From: Pseudophaeomoniella oleicola
Lineage: Eukaryota > Ascomycota > Eurotiomycetes > Phaeomoniellales > Phaeomoniellaceae
Assembly (NCBI GenBank): GCA_003868215.1
Contig: QWDQ01000071.1
Coordinates: 48,905-112,904 of the forward strand
Direction: 5' to 3'
DNA: 64,000 nt
Positions 42,629 through 53,104 of this stretch are shown here, one piece after another (within the stretch, counting starts at the first letter, position 1; each line of letters starts with the position of its first letter). Below the pieces are notes generated by a model. The model saw only the letters and a program-made list of their open reading frames with translations. It did no database searches and was not told the origin of the DNA. A program made the translations under genes and the position numbers.

Positions 42629-45157
42629 TTACTCGAGAATCGGTTTCTTCCCCGGATCGTTCCCAGCACCACCACCACCACCACCGCCGCCACCTCTCCT
42701 ACCACCGCTTCCCTTTTCAACGCGGCGTAATTCCTCCGGCAAACGCGAGAGACTGCTCTTCTGCAGCATCTGCTTCAGATCATACAACACATCCTGATCC
42801 TCTGGACCCAGGAACGTGAGCGCGACACCAGATTTACCCGCACGACCGGTCCGGCCGACGCGGTGGGTGTACGATTCGATGTTGGTGGCCATGTTGAAGT
42901 TGACGACGAGCGAGACGTCTTGCAGGTCGATGCCGCGGCCGGCGAGGTCGGTGGCGACGAGGACGTCGGTGGAGCCGTCGCGGACGGAGGCGAGCGCGGC
43001 TTCGCGCTGTTCTTGCGTCTTCGAGCCGTGCAGGGTGACGGAGGAGAAGCCCATGTGTTTGATGTCGCGGGCGACGGCGTCGCAGTTGCGTTTGATGTTG
43101 ACAAAGACGATGATCGGGGGTTGGAATTCGCCCGAGCCGAGGATTTGGCCCAGCCGTTGCTTGCGTTTCTCTTCTCCCGTGACGAATTCGACCCGTTGTT
43201 CGACGGTCTCGACTGCCTCGCCGACGTTGCCGATGGTGACGTGCGCAGGACGCCGCAGGTACTTTTGAGCTATCCGTTCAACCGCCGGAGGCATAGTAGC
43301 TGTGTACATCATTGTTTGGCGATAGCGGTCTTTGCCACCGATGGCTTGTGCCATTGCCTTGGCGTTTTCGGCGTCTTCAGAGTCTGGTTTCTCGTTCGTA
43401 ACGGGTAGAGCATCAAGAATCTTCTTGACAGGCTCTTCAAACCCGAGGTCGATCATCCTGTCCGCTTCATCCATAATTACATAACAGCACTGCGCAAGGA
43501 CCAGAACTCTGCGTTCCAAAAGATCCACAAGACGACCAGGCGTAGCGATGATGATTTCTGCTCCATTCCGTAGGTTGAACGCTTGCTCTTCAATCGAGTG
43601 ACCACCGACGATACTCACGACGTTGAAGCCAAGCGGTTTGGCAAATTTCATTGCTTCGAGCTCGATCTGTTGTGCCAATTCACGAGTGGGAGCTAGCACA
43701 ATGGCATACGGACCATCGTTTCGGCGCCATTCGAACTCGTCCAGTCGTGGCAGGTCGCTGATATAGACAAATAACGGCAGAAGGAAAGCAGCCGTTTTAC
43801 CGGAACCGGTAACAGCAACCCCGATCAGGTCGCGAGACTGCAATGCAATCGGGATAGCAGCCCGTTGAACAGGTGAAGGATCGGTATAGCCAACTTGTTC
43901 GATGATCTCGAGGAGTCGCTTGGGCAGGCCAGACTCTTGCCAAGATCGCATTGGATTGGGCAATCCACCACCTTTCATGCTGATATTGAAGTCTTCCTTG
44001 AATATACGCCAATCCCGTTCACGCATCTGATCTAGTCTCTTCTCGCTCCAGTGCTTGTCGATCATATTTCGACCCCCTTCCTCCTTTCGTCTTCGTTCCA
44101 TCTCTAGAATTTCCGCCGCCCGTGTTGAGCCCGCTTCGATATCGCGTGCAGCCAAGGCTTCAGCATATTTCCTGGCAGCTTCCTCGGCGGCCTCTTCACC
44201 GAACCCAGCCAACCGACCACGGCCAAAGAAACCCAACTGCGCTCTGTCTTGGTAAATAGGATTATAGTCAGGCGTAGTATCCTCTTCAGCGTTCCATTCA
44301 AAATTGAACTTCTTGTCTACCGTCCGCTTTCGCTTCTTCTTCGCGGAGAATGTCGAGACGTTCTGATCTGACCCCATGTAGCGTTGTTTGATCAAGTCTG
44401 CCTGAATATCTTCCGTCTTTGATGCATCATTTGACGGTTTCTTGCCTTTTGAATCTGATGGACCAAAGGCGATGGACTTTGGTGCGATTGGCGGGATTAC
44501 GTCCTGACCCTTGTGGGAGTCTCTACCACGCATAGCAGCCGGACCAGTAGGTATTTCGCCATTCCTGAAAGCTCGAGGTCCAGTAGGAACTGATGGTCTA
44601 GCATTGCCGTTCACAGCGTTTGGCCGTGGAGAGTGATGACCATTGACGCCGTTTGGACTCTTCACACCATTCGATGATCCGTTAGAGAGCTTCACCTTGC
44701 GCTGTTCCTCAAGTTCCTTCTGGCGTTTTTCCAGCGCCAACCTTTCACGCTCCGCTTTTGATATAAATTTGGGCTGTAGATGTAGATTAGCTCGGCGTGC
44801 ACTCATTCCTAACCAAAGCAACGGTGATTCACTGCATAGCGAGGAGCGGGAACTTGGAACACATACCTTCGATGCTGCTTCATCTGCTTCACGTTTCTTC
44901 CGTAAAAGTTCCTCCACGCTCAGAGGTTTCGCTTTCGGCGCTGAGCCCCATCCCTTCTTCTGCTTCTTTGCAGCAGTCGCTTCCGGAGGAGGTGGTGCAA
45001 ATGCGCTATCTGGCGGAGGGGGAGGAGCATCAAGCGCTGGAGGTGGAGGCGGTTCTGTGGTGGATGGAGGGGGGGGAGGGCCTAGAGAGTCTGGAGGAGG
45101 CGGCGGCGGCGATGGAGGTCGCAGAGCTGATGGGACAGGCGGGGGAGGTACATCCAT
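42629..45157 (-). CDS. PRP28: DEAD-box RNA helicase Prp28 (U5 snRNP)
   Basis: Drives exchange of U1 for U6 at the 5' splice site during spliceosome activation. Exons on the minus strand are 45157-44867 and 44773-42629; 811 aa. The 93-nt intron (44774-44866) is a multiple of three and has no stop, so retention would add 31 residues; it is called an intron because EAASK joins PKFISKAERERLALEKR as in relatives. Start at 45157 (MDVPPPPVPSA). A Pro-rich N-terminus is followed by Prp28 hallmarks ERDWRIFKEDFNISMKGG and PNPMRSWQES, then the helicase core: TGSGKTAAFLLP (about 417), PTRELAQQIE, MDEADRMIDLGF (about 529), TATMPPAVERIA (TAT in place of SAT), VATDLAGRGIDL and HRVGRTGRAG. Gly-rich C-terminus. 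Converges on the BRCT gene; tandem with PRP39. Confidence 0.94.
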   Translation of the reverse strand: MDVPPPPVPSALRPPSPPPPPPDSLGPPPPPSTTEPPPPPALDAPPPPPDSAFAPPPPEATAAKKQKKGWGSAPKAKPLSVEELLRKKREADEAASKVCVPSSRSSLCSESPLLWLGMSARRANLHLQPKFISKAERERLALEKRQKELEEQRKVKLSNGSSNGVKSPNGVNGHHSPRPNAVNGNARPSVPTGPRAFRNGEIPTGPAAMRGRDSHKGQDVIPPIAPKSIAFGPSDSKGKKPSNDASKTEDIQADLIKQRYMGSDQNVSTFSAKKKRKRTVDKKFNFEWNAEEDTTPDYNPIYQDRAQLGFFGRGRLAGFGEEAAEEAARKYAEALAARDIEAGSTRAAEILEMERRRKEEGGRNMIDKHWSEKRLDQMRERDWRIFKEDFNISMKGGGLPNPMRSWQESGLPKRLLEIIEQVGYTDPSPVQRAAIPIALQSRDLIGVAVTGSGKTAAFLLPLFVYISDLPRLDEFEWRRNDGPYAIVLAPTRELAQQIELEAMKFAKPLGFNVVSIVGGHSIEEQAFNLRNGAEIIIATPGRLVDLLERRVLVLAQCCYVIMDEADRMIDLGFEEPVKKILDALPVTNEKPDSEDAENAKAMAQAIGGKDRYRQTMMYTATMPPAVERIAQKYLRRPAHVTIGNVGEAVETVEQRVEFVTGEEKRKQRLGQILGSGEFQPPIIVFVNIKRNCDAVARDIKHMGFSSVTLHGSKTQEQREAALASVRDGSTDVLVATDLAGRGIDLQDVSLVVNFNMATNIESYTHRVGRTGRAGKSGVALTFLGPEDQDVLYDLKQMLQKSSLSRLPEELRRVEKGSGGRRGGGGGGGGGAGNDPGKKPILE

Positions 45158-45649
45158 ACTGATTTCCAGAGAACGGGATGCAGAGTTCTGAAGTATCAAG
45201 TACCTCATCGGAAATTATAAGACGAATCGATGGAGAAGGCGATATAAGGTCATACGGTATTCTCCGCGGCCAACGACGCAGTTCCAATCGACTTTTCACA
45301 TGCTCATTATCAAAATGCATTGAGTAGCAGGCAATCATACATCTATTGCAAGATAATTTACATTTTGGAAGCTATCTGCTCGCTAGACGTGTACCGTGAG
45401 ACCCAAACTTATTTCACGCGTCGTTCCATCCAATCCTTAAACGCTTCCTAATGCTCCCTGATACTTTCCTATAGAAACAAGAAATGCTGAGCATGTGCTT
45501 CACAAACACAGCAAACACTTGGAGCACTGTTCGCCTGCAACATGCGATCCGCTGTGAGAATGGATGGCTGTATTGCTGACAAGAACAAGGCTTAAGAACA
45601 TTGTGAGTGTTCAAGGGTAGCGGATTGCGGTGGGATGCGACTGTCGCTG

Positions 45650-47890
45650 TTAGCTCGTCCGTCTGTCAGCCAAGATTGTGCCACTCACCCTTGTACCGTC
45701 TGTGGGATTCTCTACTTGCTCCTGAAAGTATTTGAGATATACCGCCTGATTTCTTACAGCCCCTCCCGAGATTCCGTTTTTGCTTTCGTCTGGACTAGAT
45801 TTCGCGATTGCTTGGACAGAGTAAGGTCCATTCAGCTCCTGATCCAAGGTCATATACTCTTTTGCGGCTTCTTTAGAGCCTCGTTCCAGAAGATAAACCA
45901 TATAGTAGTGGACAAGATCCTTTACAGTCTGCGGTGGCAGATTGCTTTTAGATCTGATGTCGTCGACAACTTTCTTTATCCTCTCGTAATGTTCGGGCTC
46001 AAGTTCTGATTTAGTCGGTTGGTCAATCTCGAACTGCAGGTAGTTCATCCAGAACGGCCGACTATCAAGATACCATTGTTGGTTGTTCTGGAATACTTGA
46101 CGTGCTTCTTCTGGCGAGCCCTTAATCTTCCACAACAAGCGAGCCCACTCGGCAACGAGAGCAGCCTTGGTGGTTATTTCGCACGTCGGCGAATCTATCT
46201 GTGCTTTGTAGACTTCAATAGCAGACTCGAGTCCACCATGTCTTCTGGAAAGATTTGCAAGCGAGATTATAGTCTCAATGTGGTTTGGCATCGGGATAAG
46301 GATGGCATGATGTATCTCCTTAGCCACGTCGACTCGGCCAAGCATTTCTTCATAGAAGGCATAGTGCAGTCTTACCGCCGGTTTGGCGATCGGAACATAC
46401 AGGCACGAGGCGCGTGCATATATGTTTCTCACTTCCTCTTCTTTGTTCGATTGCGTAAACATCCAGCGAGCATATCTTAGCCAGAACTCTTCGTAAAGGG
46501 CACATGTGACCAGACATCGCTCGTACAAGAAGGTGATACGCGTGTATTCACCCTGAGTTTCTTCGAAATCAAGATATTTCCTCCAATTTACTACTTGAGC
46601 ATCGTCGAGATCTGTGATATGGAAATAAGGTCTCTTTATTTCGGATTCGTAGGGCCAGCGTTTCGTAGTCTCAGTCTGCGTCTTGTTAAACATCTCCAAA
46701 TGGTGAGTGTCGATACGTGCTCGCAGATCACGCTCAAGTTCGACTTCTGATCTGGCATTTCCGTAGGAAGACGGTGCACTTTCAACCTCTGCCCGCAGCC
46801 CTGTTATGATCTCCGGAGAAGCTAATTCGGAGATAGGACGTGTCTGGGCTAATTGTCTATACTTCTCGAAGTACCGTGCATATTGGTGCATTGGAATGTG
46901 TATTACCCGGCCGAGAATTGCGAAGATGTTCTCATATGCTTCTGACCGTTCTTCAAACTCCAGATACTTGTCCCAGAACGGGTGGGAAAGGAAGTCCAGT
47001 CCAACAGCAGTCGCACCGCGTTCAAATAGTCTACATCGAAAAGGTCAGTATTGTCCGTTAACGAAGGGGTGCAGTCAGAGTGGAGGGCAGGAGTGCAAAC
47101 ATGGCAAGTGGTCAAATGTGCAACATTGCTTCTTCCAACAACGGCTTAAACGGCTCTCCATCGAAATTGGAAAATATCGGCTTCAAACGTAGATCAAGGA
47201 CTTTTGAGAAGGCCTGAAGGTCAAGTGTGAGAAGCAAATCGACAGGGACAAGGGCATGCTCAGGATCTCACCCAAGGCTAGGCTAGCATCTGAGAGGGTT
47301 CCTCCATTCCACCGCAACGAATTACTTTCGTTATGCGCTGTTATGGTAGTGGTTCTTTGATTCCAGGGAGAGGAAATCCAGCCTTCTATACTTACTCTCT
47401 GATAACATCCGTGTCGTGACTTGTTTCGTTCTTGAAGGCGCAGTAGTTCGTCCACAGGTCCACTGAATTGGATATGCTACCAACACCACGCTCGTAGACC
47501 TTTTGATGCTCATGTCAATCTCAGCCCTCGACATGGTTGGAAATAGCCCTTACAATTTCTGCTGCCTCGGTGCCGGCGATTGAAAACTCGAGATCCGCAT
47601 ATTTCTTCCAATATCCAAAGAAAAGAGGGAATTTTCCAAGAAAACGATCGTAAACACTCCTCGTTGCGGTTATCGCTCCAGGACTGGAGTTTCGGTTGAT
47701 GCCACCTTCAAGGGACTCAGTTGCTCTGATGAGCTTCTCCCACGCTTCGTAGCTGTCGGTATCCTCGAGCTATATGACTGTCAGAAACCGGTCCTTGATT
47801 GATCCTTCAGACGCGACTTACGACTTCCACGTTGAGTTTCCTGATCTCCGCATATTCTTCTTCGTTGCCAAGAAAGGACAGATCGGCCAT
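45650..47890 (-). CDS. PRP39: U1 snRNP-associated splicing factor Prp39 (HAT-repeat protein)
   Basis: Scaffold protein of U1 snRNP, needed for 5' splice-site commitment. Exons on the minus strand: 47890-47822, 47769-47554, 47499-47396 and 47030-45650; about 589 aa. Introns are 52, 54 and 365 nt; the last is exceptional here but has a perfect GTAAGT donor and a TACTGAC branch 14 nt before its AG, and joins DVIRE to LFERGATAVGLDFLSHPFWD. HAT repeats with spaced W/Y/A are seen throughout (SYEAWEKLIRATE, FFGYWKKYADLEF, DLWTNYCAFKNE, FWDKYLEFEER, WRKYLDFEE, FWLRYARWM, FWMNYLQFE). The C-terminus may be spliced once more: a GTGAGT donor at 45688 and an AG at 45641 would replace the last 11 residues with SHPTAIRYP and end at 45611. 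Divergent from mL59. Confidence 0.9.
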
Positions 47891-48199
47891 CTTGACTGTC
47901 TGCACTGAGACTGGGCGCGGTAGGATTCGAGATTGATAAGAATACCTGTAGTCGACCAGTGTCGTGTTGTGTTGTGTCAGACGGTTTCAAAGAAGGGAAT
48001 TTCGGAATCTCCAGCCTTCAAACTTTATCAGAGTCATCGAGGCTGAACTTCGACCGAGGAAAACCACCGCGGAACTTTCTCCGTCGACACTAGTCACTTG
48101 ATTTTCGAGATCCCGGCAACGTCTTTTTGATAGCGAGCGACTCCAGCACTTTACGTCCACGCAATCCGCCAGAGCAGTCATCAAGTCTCGGCCGGCACC

Positions 48200-48859
48200 A
48201 TGGCGACCAGCATACAAGGCATGTCACTTCCAACGCGGCTCCTGAATTTCTTTACCCGCTACCCTCCTGAGATCTACTCTGCAAAGGTCGGCAAAGTAGC
48301 AGCTCCGTTAGTAACAAAGCCGCAAAAGGGGGCTCCAAGGATCGCAACAGCGACGAACACTGAAGCTGAAGCCCAAGCTTCAAATCCGACATCGTCTCCC
48401 GCGGCAGCAACATTGACCACCGAAAGCAGGGTTCCAGAGACCTCAACATTGACCACCACAACTCCCAAGACATCACCCATAGACCCAAAAGTCCTCGCAT
48501 CGACCGAACCCTTCAACCCCTTCCTCCCCACTAAGAACCCGATAACAAGACGCTGGCGCGGCGCCGCCATCTCGCTCCGTCGTCAAGCCGAGCTCGTGAA
48601 GCTTGCCCGAACCCACGGAGTCGAAGAACTGCTTCCGCCGGGCAAGAAGTCCAGCGCGTTCAAAGAAGCCCGCCTGCTGGAACGCGGGTTGCGGGTCAAA
48701 GGTACGGGCGAAGGCCAAAAGGTCAAGGGTCACAAGTGGGAGAGAATGAAGAGCATCCAGCTGGAGGAGAGGAAGAAGGCGATGGAGGAGATGCCGGAGA
48801 TGATCAGGAGCTGGAAGCAGAGAGGTCACGGAAAATGGTGGAAGAAGTACCCGAGGTAG
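48200..48859 (+). CDS. MRPL25: Mitochondrial large-subunit ribosomal protein mL59 (MRPL25 type)
   Basis: Fungus-specific protein of the mitochondrial 54S subunit. Single exon, 219 aa. Conserved N-terminus LPTRLLNFFTRYPPEIYSAK, a Thr/Pro/Ala-rich linker (about 50-95) that varies between species, then the conserved block NPFLPTKNPITRRWRGAAIS, LRRQAELVKLARTHGVEELL, PPGKKSSAFKEARLLERGLR and VKGTGEGQKVKGHKWERM, and a basic tail RSWKQRGHGKWWKKYPR. Very basic overall, as expected for an rRNA-binding protein. No cleavable presequence stands out, as in homologues. Its start is 309 bp from the PRP39 start on the other strand. Confidence 0.92.
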   Translation: MATSIQGMSLPTRLLNFFTRYPPEIYSAKVGKVAAPLVTKPQKGAPRIATATNTEAEAQASNPTSSPAAATLTTESRVPETSTLTTTTPKTSPIDPKVLASTEPFNPFLPTKNPITRRWRGAAISLRRQAELVKLARTHGVEELLPPGKKSSAFKEARLLERGLRVKGTGEGQKVKGHKWERMKSIQLEERKKAMEEMPEMIRSWKQRGHGKWWKKYPR

Positions 48860-49405
48860 ACGGCCAACGCACGATAGTACGACGAATGGTAGAAAAAGGC
48901 CAGACATCTATCGGTGGCCACCCTCGTTCGAGCGAAAATGCAATCGATGGGACAGCATTTGCTGGCGTTATTTGGGACAAACGAGTATATCAATTCTCGT
49001 TTTACAACATCAAGCGTGAGAGTGCGACTATATTTGCGAGCAACTCTTCTGGTCTCATCACGTCCAAGAATCCAGTAAGAGCTTTGGGCAGAAACCTAAT
49101 CCAAGTAAGAAGACTTCTATATTGCACCTCGATCCTATTAGAGATTCCTATCTTCTTCTCACACACAACCCCAAAAATGTAACAAGTAGTGTATATATAT
49201 CAAAAAGAATTCGTACTTTTCTTCATTCCATGACCATCCCAAATAACCTCTTCAATAAGTCGTCAAGCAAAAACGGGCAATCGAATGGGGTATATGTTAT
49301 CGAAAAGAAGATCAAATAAGAGGTTAGCATTGAACACCCGCTCAACGAAACAAGTCTGCGTGGAAGGCAAAAGGACCTTCAAGAAGTAGATGAACCATTC
49401 GCTTG
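48860..49405. other. Convergent intergenic region
   Basis: Between the stops of the mL59 gene and the kinase gene; both 3' UTRs expected. Moderately AT-rich, no recognisable gene. Confidence 0.6.
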
Positions 49406-52276
49406 CTACTCAGCCTTTTGTTCAAGCTGAGTGGTTGCCAAATGTACCGGCACACTATCAGCTGTCGGAGGAGCTGGCACGTCACCAGTGACAATGATCG
49501 GTTGAGGTTCCGCTTCAACAGCATCGGCAAAGTTCCCACTGTCATCCAACAAAGTGATTGTATGTATACTCTCACCTCTCTTGATCACCACAGGGCTGAA
49601 GGCTTCGACCTCTTCGACGTCATCTTCCTCCTCCTCCTCTTCTTCTTCCTCAGTAAACGTTGGCAACTTCCTTCGGCTTCCACGCCGGCTTGTGGCCGAC
49701 CCTGTGTCAATGACCGGTAGCACGGTTGTGCTATCATGCCGTCCCTTGAGACCTGGCGTAGTTTGGCCACCGGCAAAACTGAAGCTTGGTATATTCGTAT
49801 TGACCGACGGTCCACGGAAAGGGGATTTCTTCCTACGCGCGAAGACAAGTCCACCTGGTGGAGGAGACGCTGGAATAGGTGCGGCCTCTGCCAAGAATGG
49901 AGAAGGCTTCAGAGGCTCAATGCTGCCGCTTGTCTGTCGTACAAGGCGGATATTGGAAGGAAGCGACGTGCTCGTTTGAGGCGTCGCAGGAAGAATCTTG
50001 ATGGATGAATGAGGAGATCGCGGCACCGATCTCGTTGTCGGTGTAGAACTGGTATCGATGCTGTTCCGGGAAGACGTCGAAGATGCTTTACTGTGGCTAT
50101 GCCGGTGATGAATGCTGCGAATCGACGAGACTGAGGATGACGTAGACTTCCTTCCTCGAAGACCAGCGGTTCCGCGGCGATACGAAGAGTGAGGTGTCAA
50201 TGGCGAAGGTGATAATGAGTCGCGCTGATGTTGAGAATAAGTACTCAGAGGCCGTGTCCCCTGACGAGACGAGGTACGTTTGGTCAAGTTACCAATCATA
50301 TGAGCGGATGTCGGTGTCACCGATCTTACAGTGCCATTCTGGGATGACGTCGGCCGGTGGTTGGATTGGGTGGGAGTCTTCAACGATTGGCTCAACGCAT
50401 CTCCGTCTTTAAGGCCTGGTGAGGTTTTCGCTAAGAGGTGGCCTGGTGGTTTCCCTGGCGACTTCGCACGTTTTGCTGACTCGACAAACCAATGTTTTAA
50501 CGACGCTAGTTGACTCATGAAGGATTGTGGATGGCGACGATTGAAACGGCGTTTCCCGATGCCGCTCTGATGCAACATGTCGGTGTTTGAGGTTACTAAC
50601 TGCAGATGACTACTGCGTCGCCGACTGTCTTTCGGAGGTGGGGGTGGTCGTGATGTGCTGCTCGAGCGAACTGAGTCTTTCTCGACTGGAGCAGGGGGCG
50701 TTGCAGATGACGGCGAATCTATAGCTGACCCTTCAGGTAGCCTTGGAAGATCTGGGACTATAATCTGCGGAGTATTTCTTCGATCCCTTCTCCCACGATT
50801 CTTGGGCTCATCGTCACTCGTGTTGGTTAAAGGCTGTTCTTCAGACACTTCTGCCAAGGTCGGTGCCAGCATTCGCGAACTGGCAGCACTGACCCGGCGT
50901 ATCGACTTGGCCTCGGCTTCACGTTCTTTTCTCTTCCTTTCCCTTCTCGCTTCCTTCCTCTCCTCTTTCTCGATGAGCAAAGCCCACCATCCCGCAAGAG
51001 TATCACACCTTTGGGCCAAGACGCTTTCGATAACTTGGTCAATGTTGACACCTGCACTCCGCATGCGCTCCAAAGTTGTTTTCTCCAACGGTGTCGTAAA
51101 TGGCGCGGGCTGTGACAATTTGAGCACTGCCTGCTGTTGCGGCGCAAAGTCGGCCAGAAAGGGGTCAGCCAAGATGTCGGCCAGACTGGGTCGATGAAAT
51201 GGCCTTTTTGATAGAAGCTTGGAACACAAGTTCTTGGCCTGTTCTGGGAAGTTCTGCGGGTATTTCGGCTCCTCCTTGAGGATCTTCGCTTTGGTTGCTT
51301 GATCGTCATCCTCGTCGAAGGGTAACTCGCCTGTCAAGAGAGCATATAATATAATCCCTAAACTCCAGACATCGACCTTTTGCGCTGCATATTTCTCACC
51401 CTTCAACATCTCCGGCGCACTGTAGCATATAGTTCCACAGAAGGTCTGTAAGTAGCTCGCATTTCCTTCATACTCTCGGGTAAATCCGAAGTCGATCAAT
51501 TTGACATTCTCGTTCTTGTCCAGCAATATATTTTCAAGCTTCAAGTCCCGGTGTACACAGAACTTATTATGTATGTACGTAACGGCGCCGACCAGTTGCG
51601 TGAATATCTTCTGGACCGTCTCGGCTGGCAAGGGACCGTTCTTAAGGAGATAGTTGTATAGCTCGTCACCTTCGACACATTAGCTGACAATCCCACCGTA
51701 GAATAGATTCAGGCGCACCAGGACAATACTCTAGCACCAGCCACACCAAGCTCTCAGTCACAATAACCTCGTAAAGTCGAACGATATGAGGGTGGAGGAA
51801 CTGCCGATGATGATGTATCTCGCGGGCAAGATTGGCGTCATCTTTCTTAGCTGATTTGAGCACAACCTGGTCATCCATTAGCCTGTTTTCTTCTGACGAT
51901 GCACATGTGTTTGTGAACAGACCTTGGAACCATTCGTGAGATTGTGCTTCGCAAGATAGACCTTTCCAAATGAACCCTTTCCAACCAGCCTATCCAATGT
52001 ATAACTTCCAACATGTCGCAGATCCTTCGAAGAAAATTCCCTGAAGAGACATGTTAGTATTTCGGAACTATGCGATGCGCGACGCAATTGATGGCATACT
52101 GTAGGAGTTCATTGTAGGAATTTGTGAGCTGTCGCAGAAGTCAGCCATGTTCTTAGAATGGTAGGTCATACAACGGCAAGTAAGAGCTCAACAAGCGCAA
52201 TATGCACCTGTCGAATTCTAACACACACCTTCTGCTTGTTCTGTTCCAATTCGGCCTTGGTCCTTATGGACAGCAT
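49406..52276 (-). CDS. CAMK/AMPK-like serine/threonine protein kinase with long disordered tail
   Basis: Five exons on the minus strand: 52276-52229, 52128-52100 (29-nt microexon), 52040-51923, 51866-51719 and 51669-49406; introns of 100, 59, 56 and 49 nt; 868 aa. The start (MLSIRTKAELEQNKQK) is the first ATG after an in-frame stop; the first exons read on as LTNSYNELLQEFSSKDLRHV. The kinase domain is complete: GKGSFGKVY (about 46-54), VVLKSAKKDD with the ATP-site Lys, HRDLKLEN (about 154), DFGFTREYEGNASYLQTFCG activation loop and SAPEMLKGEKYAAQKVDVWS. An Arg/Lys/Glu helix follows the catalytic domain. The last 500 residues are Ser/Pro-rich with a run of nine Glu near the end. Resembles Pezizomycotina kinases near the Kin4/MARK group; the specific orthologue is not assigned. 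Confidence 0.88.
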
Positions 52277-53104
52277 GCCGCAGCGCCCTCGGGCTCATAC
52301 AATACACTCGTTCCCGCATACAATCGCGTCGGTCCAGTACTTCGCCGTTTGAAGGTGTATAAGCTGTCGTTGTCAGGAGGAACTAGTTGTGTGGTGTTGA
52401 TCTGAACAGTATTTGTTGTCACAGCCCGAATGAAAGAGTGAACGATCAGGACCAAATGTTTGATCTGATTGACTGAGGCTAATCAATCCAAGACATTGGA
52501 ACCTCTATGGCGATAGCTGCTTGGACCTGGTGTTGGGAGGAAGGCTGGCCAAGGTAAGGTTAGGGCTCTTTTGGTCTAAGCATTAATCTCCAGTTGAGTT
52601 TAGGTCGTCGCTTACCAGGCATAGGGCGGCGATTCCGAGCACAACGGCTGACGGTCCTGTTCAACGAGCCACTAGAACCGGGAATCTTGCCTATGGCTCC
52701 TTGATGTAATTAATTAATTCATTAATTACCTCATACTTAGTAAAAGCTCTCTCAATTCGGGGCTTCATCATCATGGAACAAGGTTAATATTATTACTACG
52801 TAGTATGCCAGTACGGTCTGTGAGAAGCGTAGATAGAGCTGGATCCATCCCACATAGAAGTACTGTTCAGGATCCTTCTTGGCTGCCCTCATTCTGTGAT
52901 GGCAGGGCATCTCATGCAGATAAAAAATAAAAGACATCGCAACATAATTACTCCCAGGATCAATTTACGCCTGCAATGTCCGCAGAACACCTCCAGTTCA
53001 CATCCCTCGATGTGTATGTTTGACTTGCGCCGCTGACCCAGCCGAACCCGGGGGATAACCATAGTAACACCACCACGCGTCTCATTGTGAAAGAGGGCAT
53101 AACA
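52277..53104. other. Intergenic region upstream of the kinase gene
   Basis: Holds the kinase promoter and the F-box gene 3' flank. Contains TAATTAATTAATTCATTAATTA at 52709-52729. A 5' untranslated exon of the kinase could lie here. No coding gene seen. Confidence 0.55.
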
